This document shows positions 9,195 through 17,200 of a DNA stretch of 38,553 nucleotides, one piece after another. The position numbers and the translations under genes were made by a program. This DNA is from Grimontia indica. Lineage in GTDB: Bacteria > Pseudomonadota > Gammaproteobacteria > Enterobacterales > Vibrionaceae. Below the pieces are notes generated by a model. That model searched no databases and was not told the DNA's origin. It saw only the letters and a program-made list of their open reading frames with translations. The DNA is taken from assembly GCF_000333895.2 (NCBI RefSeq), contig NZ_ANFM02000020.1, positions 1 to 38,553 on the forward strand. The letters run 5' to 3'. Positions within the stretch are counted from its first letter, which is position 1; each line of letters starts with the position of its first letter.

Positions 9195-10118
9195 GTGACC
9201 TTCTTTCTCATCGCCATCTTGTTTCTTTTTGTTCTCGGCTATCTCGCCCAGACCACAGGGCTTTGCCTGGTGAAAGGGGTCAATCAAGCGTTAGATAAAC
9301 GCCCCCAGTTTCTTATCGCTATTCTGACCAGCGGCGTACTAGGTTGGGTTTCTTTGTTGGTTGCAGACATGATGACCATAGAAGTGCCTTTTCGCGTTTA
9401 TGCCATACAGTGGACGGCGCTGATCGGTGGCGTGCTGTTTGGCTTCGGAGCCGCCATGAATCAGGGCTGCGGTGTTTCGACCATCAGCAAATTGTCACGC
9501 GGTGACACCCTGATGATTGCGACCGTTTCCGGTTGGTTGATAGGTTGGATTCTGCTGGCGAGTATTGCTGACACTCTTCCCCCAAGGCTTTCCTCTGCCT
9601 TACCGCAATGGCATTTTACCGCCTTGTTGGTGGCTTCCTTGTTAATTGGCGCTGGCATTCTTCTGATCAAAAGATGGGATACACGGCTCTGGCTAAGCAT
9701 GTTGGCGATTGGGTTGATGGGCAGCCTGACGTTTCTCTACGAACCCAAATGGACACCCAGCGGGTATCTTTCAGATTTGAGTCTTTCCGTTTGGGAAGAA
9801 ACCGATGAACGAATGCCTTCTCTTGAACGTTCCCTGCTGCTTTTTGCTCTGGTGGCGGGCATGGCATCTGCGGCGCTGATAACACGTTCCTTCAAACTCA
9901 ACCTCCAACCCTTCTATATGTATTGGCGGCACTTGTTTGCGGGTATCTTGATGGGCATTGGCGCTTCTCTCGCCGGAGGCGGAAACGACAGCCAATTGCT
10001 CTTGTCCCTGCCTGCCTTCTCCTTATCAGGTTTTGCCGCTGTTATGAGTATGTTGTTCGGTATATTCATAGGCTTACGTGTCCCCCGATTACTGAGAAGA
10101 ACAACTATAGTGAGTTGA
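9195..10118 (+). CDS. YeeE/YedE (TsuA-like) membrane protein, third conserved Cys missing
   Basis: A 307-residue polytopic membrane protein with two sulphur-transport (YeeE/YedE) repeats. The first repeat has Cys24 (TTGLCLVKG) and Cys92 (NQGCGVSTISKLSRGD), matching the first two functional cysteines of thiosulfate importer TsuA. The second repeat has GASLAGGGNDSQLL where the family has GAxLAxGCxxG, so the third Cys is replaced by Gly263. The family moves thiosulfate or other sulphur species by relay through three cysteines; with only two, transport may be altered. Start is GTG with a weak ribosome site, so the first residues are uncertain. A BLUF gene follows 33 bases downstream on the same strand. 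Confidence 0.82.
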   Translation: MTFFLIAILFLFVLGYLAQTTGLCLVKGVNQALDKRPQFLIAILTSGVLGWVSLLVADMMTIEVPFRVYAIQWTALIGGVLFGFGAAMNQGCGVSTISKLSRGDTLMIATVSGWLIGWILLASIADTLPPRLSSALPQWHFTALLVASLLIGAGILLIKRWDTRLWLSMLAIGLMGSLTFLYEPKWTPSGYLSDLSLSVWEETDERMPSLERSLLLFALVAGMASAALITRSFKLNLQPFYMYWRHLFAGILMGIGASLAGGGNDSQLLLSLPAFSLSGFAAVMSMLFGIFIGLRVPRLLRRTTIVS

Positions 10119-10151
10119 TAATCCATTGCTTAAAAGCAACGTGGGGGAAGG

Positions 10152-10568
10152 ATGATTCGATTAATCTATGCCAGTTCGGCGACCGTGGAATTTACGGAAA
10201 GTAAGTTAATGCAACTGCTTGGCAAGGCTCGTCAAAAAAACGGGGAGCTCGGTGTCAGTGGCCTTTTACTTTATGCGAAAGGCAACTTCTTTCAGGTATT
10301 GGAAGGCGAAGAACACAACGTCGACAAGCTCTATCAAAAGATTGAGCAGGACGATCGCCACAACAGAGTCGTTGTCCTTGATCGCTCCGAAATCAAAAAG
10401 CGGGCGTTTCCTGACTGGTCGATGGGGTTCCGTAATTTGGAAACGTTCGATAAATCCCAACTTCGTGGCTACAACGACTTTTTGGATCGCGATCTTTCCC
10501 CTGAAGAGTTTGGTGAGATGGGTGACGAAATCGTCGGTCTCATCGATCATTTCCGTTCGATTTGCTGA
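10152..10568 (+). CDS. Short BLUF-domain blue-light sensor (PixD-like)
   Basis: A 138-residue protein consisting of one BLUF domain (about residues 1-95) plus a short helical C-terminal cap. The flavin-network residues are all present with canonical spacing: Tyr6, Asn30 and Gln48 (compare Tyr21/Asn45/Gln63 in AppA), plus Trp89 and Met91 in FPDWSMGF. FAD binding and a red-shifted photocycle are therefore expected. There is no output domain, so signalling must go through a partner, as in PixD-PixE. The ATG is preceded by GGGGGAAGG. It is 33 bases after the YeeE/YedE gene and probably on the same transcript; it has no obvious response partner in the window. Confidence 0.93.
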   Translation: MIRLIYASSATVEFTESKLMQLLGKARQKNGELGVSGLLLYAKGNFFQVLEGEEHNVDKLYQKIEQDDRHNRVVVLDRSEIKKRAFPDWSMGFRNLETFDKSQLRGYNDFLDRDLSPEEFGEMGDEIVGLIDHFRSIC

Positions 10569-10831
10569 CGACAAAGATCAAAAAAATTTTCCTCTCAATA
10601 TCAAACACAAATAAGAAACTTTTTGCATGTCTCTTTTCTGAGTCATCCACTGACAAGTCCCAAAAGGTACTATTCGCGTAACAAGGAAGAGTAATGGTAA
10701 AGCGCTGGGTACTCCCTCAGTGCTCACCAAATAAACCATAATTTCAATAATATAGAAGTCAGTGGCTTGATCATAAAGCCGTTTGCAGGGTCGCTATAGG
10801 AGTGGAACTGAATCGGCGGAGGTAGTAGATC
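10569..10831. other. Intergenic region between the BLUF and DUF1428 genes
   Basis: A 263-base AT-richer gap containing the presumed promoter of the DUF1428 gene. I see no clear terminator hairpin after the BLUF gene and no ORF worth calling. Confidence 0.4.
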
Positions 10832-11173
10832 ATGCTATATGTTGATGGACTGGTGACAGCGTTGCCTGTTGCCAATAAAGAAGCCTACAAGCGTCTGGTT
10901 CAGGACGCGATCCCCTTGATGCGCGCGTATGGTGCACTCAATGTGGTTCACTGCAATGAGCAGGAATCTTCAAGAAACGTGGCGTCATCCGGCTATGAAA
11001 ATTGCCCGTCCGTGGTGCTGTTTTCCTGGATCATCTGGCCTTCGAGAGAGGCGAGAGATGAAGGAATGGAGCGGATGCTGTCTGACCCTCGCATCGACGA
11101 CGTAATGAATCCCGTCTCGCTTAACGGTGAAAGGCTGGATTTAGACGAAGATTTCATTCCCAGCTTTCACTAA
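10832..11173 (+). CDS. DUF1428 family protein (YbaA-like)
   Basis: A 113-residue cytoplasmic protein. It opens with LYVDGLVTALPVANKEAYKRL and ends with a stretch like MSDPR-(I/M)-(D/M)...NPVSLNGERL, which I recognise as the DUF1428/YbaA family (dimeric ferredoxin-like alpha-beta barrel fold). Members have no proven activity. GGAGG lies about 10 bases before the ATG, somewhat far. A strong terminator follows, so it is monocistronic. Confidence 0.85.
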   Translation: MLYVDGLVTALPVANKEAYKRLVQDAIPLMRAYGALNVVHCNEQESSRNVASSGYENCPSVVLFSWIIWPSREARDEGMERMLSDPRIDDVMNPVSLNGERLDLDEDFIPSFH

Positions 11174-11195
11174 CCGAAAGTACACTAACCCAGAT

Positions 11196-11226
11196 AACCC
11201 GCTGAACCTCTAGCGGGTTTCTTTCC
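11196..11226 (+). terminator. Rho-independent terminator after the DUF1428 gene
   Basis: AACCCGCT (11196-11203) pairs perfectly with AGCGGGTT (11212-11219), followed by a T/C-rich run. It starts 23 bases after the stop codon. Confidence 0.85.
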
Positions 11227-11317
11227 CTTTGCTGCGAGACAAAGATCCCAATTCTCCCTTTGAATCCATTACACCTGCTGTTGGGCAGTGCATGGTGATG
11301 AAAAAAAGGAGAAAGCA

Positions 11318-11797
11318 ATGAGCCAGTACATCGTCAAAAAGCAAGATATCGAATCCATGGAAGGGCAGACCAAAACCCACTTCCTCAACCCCAATGCGGT
11401 GCGAACGGGCAAATCCCTCGGTGATTTGGTTGGCCTGTCTGGGCTGGGCTTCCACATTGTCGAGATAGAGCCAGGGTTTGATTCGACCGAATATCATGTC
11501 CACTACTTTGAAGACGAGTGTGTCTATATTCTTTCCGGTTCCGCCACTGTCACGATTGATGATGAAGACTTCGAAGTAGGTGAGGGCGACTTCATTGGCT
11601 ACCCGGCAGGCGGGATGCCACACGTCATGACCAACACAGGCGATGAAACCCTTCGTTGCATTGTGGTGGGTCAGCGCCTTGACCACGATGAAGCGGATTA
11701 CCCCAAGCAGCACAAACGTATCTTCAGAAACAAAAACCGACTGTGGCAGGTCGTGGACATCGAAGACATTGACTATCCAAATGCAGGGAAGAAGTAA
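11318..11797 (+). CDS. Cupin-domain protein
   Basis: A 159-residue protein built round one cupin_2 barrel. Motif 1 is STEYHVHYFEDECVYILSG, a G(X)5HXH(X)3-4E(X)6G-like stretch with two His and a Glu for metal binding. Motif 2 is GDFIGYPAGGMPHVMTN, containing the third His. The frame is open from 11288, but AGGAG lies 6 bases before the ATG at 11318. It is followed 3 bases later by an SDR gene on the same strand, so the two probably act on one small metabolite. Substrate not readable; sugar-epimerase-like or dioxygenase-like roles are equally possible. Confidence 0.88.
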   Translation: MSQYIVKKQDIESMEGQTKTHFLNPNAVRTGKSLGDLVGLSGLGFHIVEIEPGFDSTEYHVHYFEDECVYILSGSATVTIDDEDFEVGEGDFIGYPAGGMPHVMTNTGDETLRCIVVGQRLDHDEADYPKQHKRIFRNKNRLWQVVDIEDIDYPNAGKK

Positions 11798-11800
11798 GCC

Positions 11801-12559
11801 GTGATAAAGAAAAACGAAATTGCATTGGTGACAGGCGCGAGCCGCGGCATTGGGGCAGTCACCGCAAAATTGCTGGCAGCGCAGGGCTATACCGTGTGCG
11901 TGAATTATCACTCCCGCACTGATGCAGCAGACCAAGTAGTCAAAGAGATTGAAGAAAACGGCGGCAGCGCCTTTGCGGTAAAAGCAGATATTTCAAAGGA
12001 AGAGGGCGTTGCCACGCTGTTTGCCGCGATAGATGCCAATACAATGCCGCTGACGGGATTGGTGAACAACGCAGGTATCCTTTTCACACAAAGCAAGCTG
12101 GTGGAGCTAACCGCAGAGCGTATCAATAAAGTGCTAACAGCAAACGTCACCGGCAGTTTTCTCTGCGCCCGCGAAGCGGTAAAACGCATGAGCACCGAAC
12201 GCGGCGGAAAGGGCGGCGCGATTGTTAACGTTTCCTCTGGCGCATCACGTACTGGCTCACCAGGCGAATATGTTGACTATGCTGCCAGCAAAGGTGCGGT
12301 AGATACCTTAACCATTGGGCTTGCCAAAGAAGTGGCCGCGGAAGGCATTCGGGTAAACGGCGTCAGACCGGGTCTCATTCACACCGATATTCATGCCGAC
12401 GGCGGAGAGCCAGGCCGTGTCGCGAGACTTGCGCCGCGCATCCCTATGCAACGTGGCGGAGAGCCAGAAGAAGTTGCGAGAGCCATATGCTTTTTACTTT
12501 CCGAAGATGCGTCTTACACAACAGGCAGTATTTTGGACGCCACAGGTGGAGTGGTTTGA
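11801..12559 (+). CDS. SDR-family (FabG-like) NAD(P)-dependent oxidoreductase
   Basis: A 252-residue classical short-chain dehydrogenase. The cofactor loop is TGASRGIGAVTA, then LVNNAG for the Rossmann core, the catalytic Ser in VNVSSGA, and the YAASK catalytic Tyr/Lys pair. The C-terminus DASYTTGSILDATGG is typical of FabG-like members. The GTG start is 3 bases after the cupin stop, showing a tight operon. Substrate unknown; it is not fabG of the fatty-acid locus, since no fab genes are present. Confidence 0.92.
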   Translation: MIKKNEIALVTGASRGIGAVTAKLLAAQGYTVCVNYHSRTDAADQVVKEIEENGGSAFAVKADISKEEGVATLFAAIDANTMPLTGLVNNAGILFTQSKLVELTAERINKVLTANVTGSFLCAREAVKRMSTERGGKGGAIVNVSSGASRTGSPGEYVDYAASKGAVDTLTIGLAKEVAAEGIRVNGVRPGLIHTDIHADGGEPGRVARLAPRIPMQRGGEPEEVARAICFLLSEDASYTTGSILDATGGVV

Positions 12560-12573
12560 TACTGAGTTGAGAG

Positions 12574-13323
12574 ATGAAAAACAGAGCGAACGGGTTTCTT
12601 GTCCTATTGTTGGGTGTGGTTATCGGGGCAAGTGGCGGGTCTTTGATCACCTATCACGCCACCCGCGCTCAGATTCAAACGGCTGAAGTCCACAAAGACC
12701 TCGGCCAACAATTGCCAGCCAGAACTCCAGCCGTTACGCCTTTGGCGCCAAGCGAAGTACTCAACCCCGTTGCGGACATACTCCCCAATGCTGAACCTTT
12801 ATCTGCGGCTAAACCCGCCTCCGTGCAACCAGTAACGGATGACCTTGTGTCTGCCAATGACAACGTTGAAGAAAATGGCATAGGAGATGAAACCTCTGGC
12901 GCATATGCCAAATCCTCAGAAGCTGATGTCGAAGACCAAGAAAGTGACGACCCTTACGAGCGGCTTCTCATGCCGTCAGAGTCCAATAAGGTCTTCAATC
13001 GCTTCCAAGAGAGGCATGCAGAGTTCGCCAAGCAAGAAAAGACCGATGAACATGCTCATATTGCCCAAGGCTTTCAGGACTACTTTGATCTTTACGTGGT
13101 TTCCCAAGACGCCCAGTTAGACAAAGCGGAATGCCGAGTTAATGCTTGTGAATTGAGGATCAGCAGCCCAAATAAGGTTTTCAATGTGACACAAAAAGTC
13201 GTGGATATTGTCAGGGAGCTCGATATAGAAGCAAAAGGCATGCAAGGCATTGATAGTTATGATGTTGAACTCGAAAGAAAGATCACGTTGCTCTTGATTG
13301 AGATGGAAGAGTTTGAGGGGTAG
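12574..13323 (+). CDS. Membrane-anchored protein of unknown function with a C-x4-C domain
   Basis: A 249-residue protein that I do not recognise as a named family. One N-terminal membrane segment (about residues 7-27, GFLVLLLGVVIGASGGSLI) is followed by a long Pro/Ala/Ser- and acid-rich linker (about 40-125) and a folded C-terminal part (about 135-249). That part contains DKAECRVNACELRI; a two-Cys stretch of this kind occurs in several uncharacterised periplasmic gammaproteobacterial proteins and suggests a disulfide. Start is ATG with GAGAG near, 14 bases after the SDR stop, so it may be part of the same transcript. Periplasmic orientation is inferred from the charges. Confidence 0.7.
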   Translation: MKNRANGFLVLLLGVVIGASGGSLITYHATRAQIQTAEVHKDLGQQLPARTPAVTPLAPSEVLNPVADILPNAEPLSAAKPASVQPVTDDLVSANDNVEENGIGDETSGAYAKSSEADVEDQESDDPYERLLMPSESNKVFNRFQERHAEFAKQEKTDEHAHIAQGFQDYFDLYVVSQDAQLDKAECRVNACELRISSPNKVFNVTQKVVDIVRELDIEAKGMQGIDSYDVELERKITLLLIEMEEFEG

Positions 13324-13331
13324 AGGGGAAG

Positions 13332-13417
13332 ATGAATCGGGAAAGACACTGTTTCCATAGGACGCCATTAACCTTTAAGGCAATTAGGCATGACCTTTCT
13401 CATAGCGTCTGTCCCGA
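13332..13417. repeat. REP-like inverted repeat with a GGGACAGAC-type core
   Basis: ATCGGGAAAGACAC near 13337-13350 is repeated inverted as GCGTCTGTCCCGAT near 13404-13417 (12 of 14 match). The GGGACAGACAC core resembles REP-type palindromes associated with RAYT transposases as I remember them. A related hairpin lies at 17201-17246. No RAYT gene is in the window. Confidence 0.5.
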
Positions 13418-13426
13418 TACGCTGTT

Positions 13427-13894
13427 TCAGCCTGCTTCTTTCAGATCACCGATATGCTTACACATACGGAAGTAAAGAAACGCAAACCAAACTTGAAAAA
13501 GTATCACTTCAAAGGGAGTCGTGACGATATCTTCCTCTAAAGGAAACACATAGAAATAGTAAACCCCTAAGCCAACCAGCATCGGTATCAACCAAGGCAA
13601 TAACCTCAGCGTCACGACAAAATTGATACTGAAATAGCGCCCAAGAAAATCTGTACCCTTGTCTCCGCCATTGGCTTTATAGGCGAAAAAGGTTCCTACA
13701 ATCGTAATTACAAGCAAACCGACGTCGTCAATTTTGTCCCAAAGGTTAGGGTTTTCCAAAGGGAAGTAGGCACCGAACGACATGCTAAGCAAACCCAGCA
13801 CGATATATATCAAAACATAGCGAAAGCGATCTTTCTCCGAGAAACCGCCTTGCTTGATGTTGCTTTTTAGCGCTTCAATATTCCAAAAGTACAT
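13427..13894 (-). CDS. Small multi-pass membrane protein, unknown function
   Basis: A 155-residue protein with about four hydrophobic segments: YVLIYIVLGLLSMSFGAYF, VGLLVITIVGTFFAYKANG, LRLLPWLIPMLVGLGVYYFYV and TPFEVILFQVWFAFLYFRM. Charged loops lie between. AGGAGA is 6 bases before the ATG and overlaps the end of an upstream small ORF whose TAG directly abuts this ATG. I do not recognise the family. Flanking REP-like sequence and low-similarity neighbours suggest an accessory location. Confidence 0.65.
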   Translation of the reverse strand: MYFWNIEALKSNIKQGGFSEKDRFRYVLIYIVLGLLSMSFGAYFPLENPNLWDKIDDVGLLVITIVGTFFAYKANGGDKGTDFLGRYFSINFVVTLRLLPWLIPMLVGLGVYYFYVFPLEEDIVTTPFEVILFQVWFAFLYFRMCKHIGDLKEAG

Positions 13895-14143
13895 CTATCT
13901 TCTCCTGACATGCTTTGACTGGTGGGTACCCATCAAAGTGGCCTGGCAGCCTATTGCGTATCGCTCTGCCGACGCCACGGCAAAAACCAAAGGCATAGCA
14001 TGACAAAAGCGATTGAGAATTATTACCACAAGAATACAGAACGTCGCCCCAATTGAGATGTAAAACAGATGTTCAACTGATGACTTGAAGGACTCGACGC
14101 AAAAAACCGTGAATCGCTTCTCACCCTTTACCCGCAGGCTCAC
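13895..14143 (-). CDS. Possible small single-pass membrane protein
   Basis: An 82-codon frame starting at GTG with one clear hydrophobic segment (HLFYISIGATFCILVVIILNRF minus its ends, about residues 25-45) and a basic C-terminus. Its TAG touches the ATG of the next membrane protein, as in translationally coupled pairs. There is no good ribosome site and no recognisable family. It could be a genuine small partner, a degraded gene, or chance. Confidence 0.3.
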   Translation of the reverse strand: MSLRVKGEKRFTVFCVESFKSSVEHLFYISIGATFCILVVIILNRFCHAMPLVFAVASAERYAIGCQATLMGTHQSKHVRRR

Positions 14144-14209
14144 GGTGGTAATGATTTGTTGCGCTAAGTGGGAAGATAAATCGGGTACTGAAAACCAATG
14201 TTTCGCAGT

Positions 14210-14764
14210 CTATTTAGACTTCTGAAACCATTGCTCTCGTGAGATCTTATAAAGACAATGCCTTTCTAAATCATGTCCTTTGGGGAGTTTTGGGTGGTCA
14301 AAGTTCTGGTTAACGTTTTCCATACCCAGCTTGGACATAACACGTTGAGAAGGTTTGTTGGGAAGCGCGGTAAATGCGTAAACCGAAGGTGAACCCAGCT
14401 TACAAAACGCAAACTCTAACGCGCCAAGTGCAGCTTCCGGGGCATACCCTTTTCCCCAATATTCAGAAGATAATCGCCAGCCAATCTCCACAAAGGGCGC
14501 ACAAGGAATACCGCTCCGTTCATCTTGGCTGTGAAGCCCAACAAAACCGATAAATTGCCCCGTGGCTTTCAGTTCAACGGCCCAAAACCCCCAGCCTCTC
14601 TCGGTAATCAGCGATTGTATCCGCATCGCCTGTTCATTACTTTCTTCAAGGGAAAGAGTGGAAGGGAAGTACCGCATCACTTCTGGGTCAGCATTTAACT
14701 GGGCAAAAGGCGCAAAGTCTTCTTCTTTCCAATCCCGCAATATGAGTCGGTTTGTTTCGATCAC
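14210..14764 (-). CDS. RimJ/RimL-type GNAT acetyltransferase
   Basis: A 184-residue member of the Acetyltransf_3 group. It opens with IETNRLILRDWKEEDFAPF, the standard first strand and helix. It continues with GFVGLHS, FVEIGWRLSSEYWGKGYAPEA (acetyl-CoA loop W-G-x-G-Y-A) and ALPNKPSQRVMSKLGM (the N-x-x-S motif). This subfamily acetylates ribosomal-protein N-termini, or amino-sugar or antibiotic amines. GTG start with AGGGG 8 bases before. It is monocistronic in appearance; 266 gene-free bases lie upstream. Confidence 0.9.
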   Translation of the reverse strand: MIETNRLILRDWKEEDFAPFAQLNADPEVMRYFPSTLSLEESNEQAMRIQSLITERGWGFWAVELKATGQFIGFVGLHSQDERSGIPCAPFVEIGWRLSSEYWGKGYAPEAALGALEFAFCKLGSPSVYAFTALPNKPSQRVMSKLGMENVNQNFDHPKLPKGHDLERHCLYKISREQWFQKSK

Positions 14765-15030
14765 AACTTAGTCCCCTTGATGATGATTAACGTTAAAGCT
14801 GGTCGTGATGGAGCAGAGCAGTCAGATGTGGTGTTGAGCAGCATCTTTGATATTGTATGCCTCCACACGCGCTATCACATCATCTAGCATCGTATTGGTG
14901 TTATCTGAAAGGCACTTTTAGAGCCTTAAAAGCATTTGTGCCTACAGTGATGTTCAAACTGGGTTCACGATCTTTTGGTGGTGGAAAATTTAATAAATCA
15001 GCACGTTATGACAATCATGATAGCTGTAAA
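14765..15030. other. Intergenic region with an imperfect hairpin
   Basis: Upstream of the GNAT gene. AGGCAC and GTGCCT (about 14911-14943) flank an inner CTTTTA/TAAAAG pair, making an imperfect hairpin with no clear T-run. A 60-codon plus-strand frame across it has no ribosome site and looks spurious. Confidence 0.35.
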
Positions 15031-16017
15031 TCATATTGACCGTCGACGTTTTCTATATGCCGACGGTGTCATTTGAAACCAACGCTGACACGCCCGGAAA
15101 AAAGACGATTGCTCGGTAAAGCCCATCAAATAAGCGATTTCATTGGTACTAAGTGTCGTGTTATCAAGATAGTGCTTAGCCAATAAAATTCGTGTTTCCT
15201 CAAGGACACTCTTATAGGTGGTACTTTCTTGGGATAAACGTCTTTGCAATGTCCGTTTGCTCACATTCAGGCGACGCGCTATTCCCTCAGCGGAAGCATC
15301 CCCACTGGGTAGCGCGTCCTGAAGTGTCAATTTCACTTTGTCCACAATACAGTCGCTTTCTTCTTCCTTGGATAGTTGCCTTTTCAAGCTAGGCTCAATC
15401 TCTCTCCAAAAAGACTCATTACTCGAAATGAGCACGCGATCCGCATCTTCCAGTGAAAATGAAAGCGTTACACGGCGACTGACATCTATTCGACATTCCA
15501 ATTTTTCTTCAATTAATGCACATCGCGAAGGCGCGCTAGCCGCTTTTGGTTTTATATAGAGACCTGTATGCAGCCGAGCGATAGAAACAAAGTAAATTAG
15601 TTCCATCAACGCAAAAGACGGAGGAGTCAGTACAGTCGGATTGGCGGTGACAAACTCAACAGTGAGGCCCTTTTTCCCTTTCATCACCTTAAGACCAAAT
15701 GGCCCCATCAAAGGTTTAAAAACCGCTAATCGATGAAATGCTGCTGTGAGATTCTGGCTGCAAGAGAACGCAAAAATAGCAGGGTTTAATGGCGCTCGGG
15801 CATATACCTCACCCAGTCGGACCGGAAAGTCCGGCTTACTATATTCAGAGGCCATCACATCCCAAATGCGGAAATACGTATGTACATCAACACCTTTGTC
15901 GTCAGCGTGGAGTACACGATTGGACAGTTGCGCGCGTTCTAAAACACCTTGTGCTTGAATGTTCATTAAGCCACAGACCGATGAGATCATGTCAGCAACC
16001 TTGAAATACTTCGCCAT
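15031..16017 (-). CDS. AraC-family transcriptional regulator (arabinose-binding-domain type)
   Basis: A 328-residue regulator. The N-terminal two-thirds is the non-cupin ligand domain of the PF12625 type (OruR/ArgR-like, with the LGEVYARAP..PAIFAFSCSQNL region). The C-terminal about 100 residues are the double HTH: AEGIARRLNVSKRTLQRRLS and TNEIAYLMGFTEQSSFFRACQRW, ending in the typical TPSAYRK. GGAGAGGA precedes the ATG. It is divergent from an alpha/beta-hydrolase gene with a 200-base control region and is its likely activator. The inducer is unknown. Confidence 0.92.
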   Translation of the reverse strand: MAKYFKVADMISSVCGLMNIQAQGVLERAQLSNRVLHADDKGVDVHTYFRIWDVMASEYSKPDFPVRLGEVYARAPLNPAIFAFSCSQNLTAAFHRLAVFKPLMGPFGLKVMKGKKGLTVEFVTANPTVLTPPSFALMELIYFVSIARLHTGLYIKPKAASAPSRCALIEEKLECRIDVSRRVTLSFSLEDADRVLISSNESFWREIEPSLKRQLSKEEESDCIVDKVKLTLQDALPSGDASAEGIARRLNVSKRTLQRRLSQESTTYKSVLEETRILLAKHYLDNTTLSTNEIAYLMGFTEQSSFFRACQRWFQMTPSAYRKRRRSI

Positions 16018-16217
16018 ATCCTCTCCACTGCAGCGGTCTTTCGCTTTTCAATCAATTAATAGAAGAACGCGTTGCAGTTTGTAAAATTTCAGGACAGGGA
16101 TTGGCACCCATTGCCACTTAATTGGCATACCTCGCTAATGACGTCGTTCACGTATCACCTCACCATAAAGTGGAAAGCTAACTCGCTATCATTCAGAGAA
16201 TTCAAAGGAGAGAGATA
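16018..16217. promoter_or_regulatory. Divergent control region between araC-type and hydrolase genes
   Basis: A 200-base region that must contain both promoters. I see no strong palindrome or direct repeat, so no operator is assigned. Confidence 0.4.
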
Positions 16218-17147
16218 ATGACAACGAATTATGCTGTTGGCGAAAATCGTGTGACCTTTTTCAGTGCAGACTATCAAATTGTTGCACTCCTCTTCCTTCC
16301 ACCTAACTTTTCCTCTTCTGAATCTTATCCTGCCGTGACTATCACGCCACCAGTCACGGGTGTTAAAGAACAAACGGTTAGTGTTTATGCTCGAGCATTA
16401 GCACTACAAGGTTATGTCACTATAACCTACGACCAAAGAGGCTGGGGAGAAAGTGAAGGCCCGACGTTTCGTGCGAATCCGTATGAGTTCATCGAAGATG
16501 TACGTTCTGCCGTCAGCTTTTTACGAACACTCCCTTTCGTGGACAACGATAGTATTCACGGCATGGGTATTTGTATTGGCTCAGGCATTGCCGCTGTTGC
16601 CGCTGCATACGACGGGCGAGTGAAGTCTCTTGCTGTGGTGAGTGCTTACCTGGAAGCTGGTGATATCGCTTTTTCCGCACTGGGAGCAAAGGGATTACGT
16701 GAAATGATGGCGGGGCTAGCCCCCGCTCGCGACGCTCTATTTCAAAACAACGAAACAGTGTTAATTAAGCCCGTTCCAGAAACAGAGCAAGAAGTGGAGA
16801 ATGAACCAGACCCTGTAGCAGTGGGGATGAGGGACTATTACTTGCCGGGAATGCCAGGCAGCACCTTGAATTGGCATAACAGGATAAGTCCTATCAGCTA
16901 TGAGTCGGTTCTTAGCTTCTCTGTTTTTCATCACATACGCATGTTTGAAGCTATTCCAACCTTTCATGCTTATGGCTCTGAGGCTATTTCCCGACACGGA
17001 GCGGAGCGCTTTTTCAATGAAGCGAGCGGTCCGAAGAAAAGGTTGATCATCGAAGGTGCTGGACATTTCGACATGTATTGGCGCCCAGAGTGTGTTAACC
17101 CAACCGTAGAGGCAATTAGTGCATTCTTTGCAAATATTGATGCATAA
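16218..17147 (+). CDS. Alpha/beta-hydrolase with a cysteine at the nucleophile position
   Basis: A 309-residue cytoplasmic hydrolase. The fold is clear: YDQRGWGESEG is the strand-4/oxyanion region, the nucleophile elbow is G117-I-C119-I-G121, and the terminal His is in GAGHFDMY. The elbow residue is Cys rather than Ser, as in dienelactone hydrolase and some YcjY-like proteins, so ester or lactone cleavage with a Cys nucleophile is possible. The acidic triad member may be a Glu in AYGSEAIS rather than the more usual Asp. AAAGGAG is 8 bases before the ATG. It is divergent from the AraC-type gene, which probably controls it. Confidence 0.85.
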   Translation: MTTNYAVGENRVTFFSADYQIVALLFLPPNFSSSESYPAVTITPPVTGVKEQTVSVYARALALQGYVTITYDQRGWGESEGPTFRANPYEFIEDVRSAVSFLRTLPFVDNDSIHGMGICIGSGIAAVAAAYDGRVKSLAVVSAYLEAGDIAFSALGAKGLREMMAGLAPARDALFQNNETVLIKPVPETEQEVENEPDPVAVGMRDYYLPGMPGSTLNWHNRISPISYESVLSFSVFHHIRMFEAIPTFHAYGSEAISRHGAERFFNEASGPKKRLIIEGAGHFDMYWRPECVNPTVEAISAFFANIDA

Positions 17148-17200
17148 CGATGATGCTCCATTGTATCGAATGTCTCGGTGCACCTGTTTTTCTAGATAAA

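Noticed and set aside
11210-11935. 241-codon minus-strand ORF opposite the cupin gene
   Set aside because: It is antisense to a well-supported cupin gene and is His/Cys/Val-rich in the manner of shadow frames.
14857-15039. 60-codon plus-strand ORF
   Set aside because: No ribosome site, odd composition, and it overlaps the 3' end of the AraC-type gene region; most likely chance.
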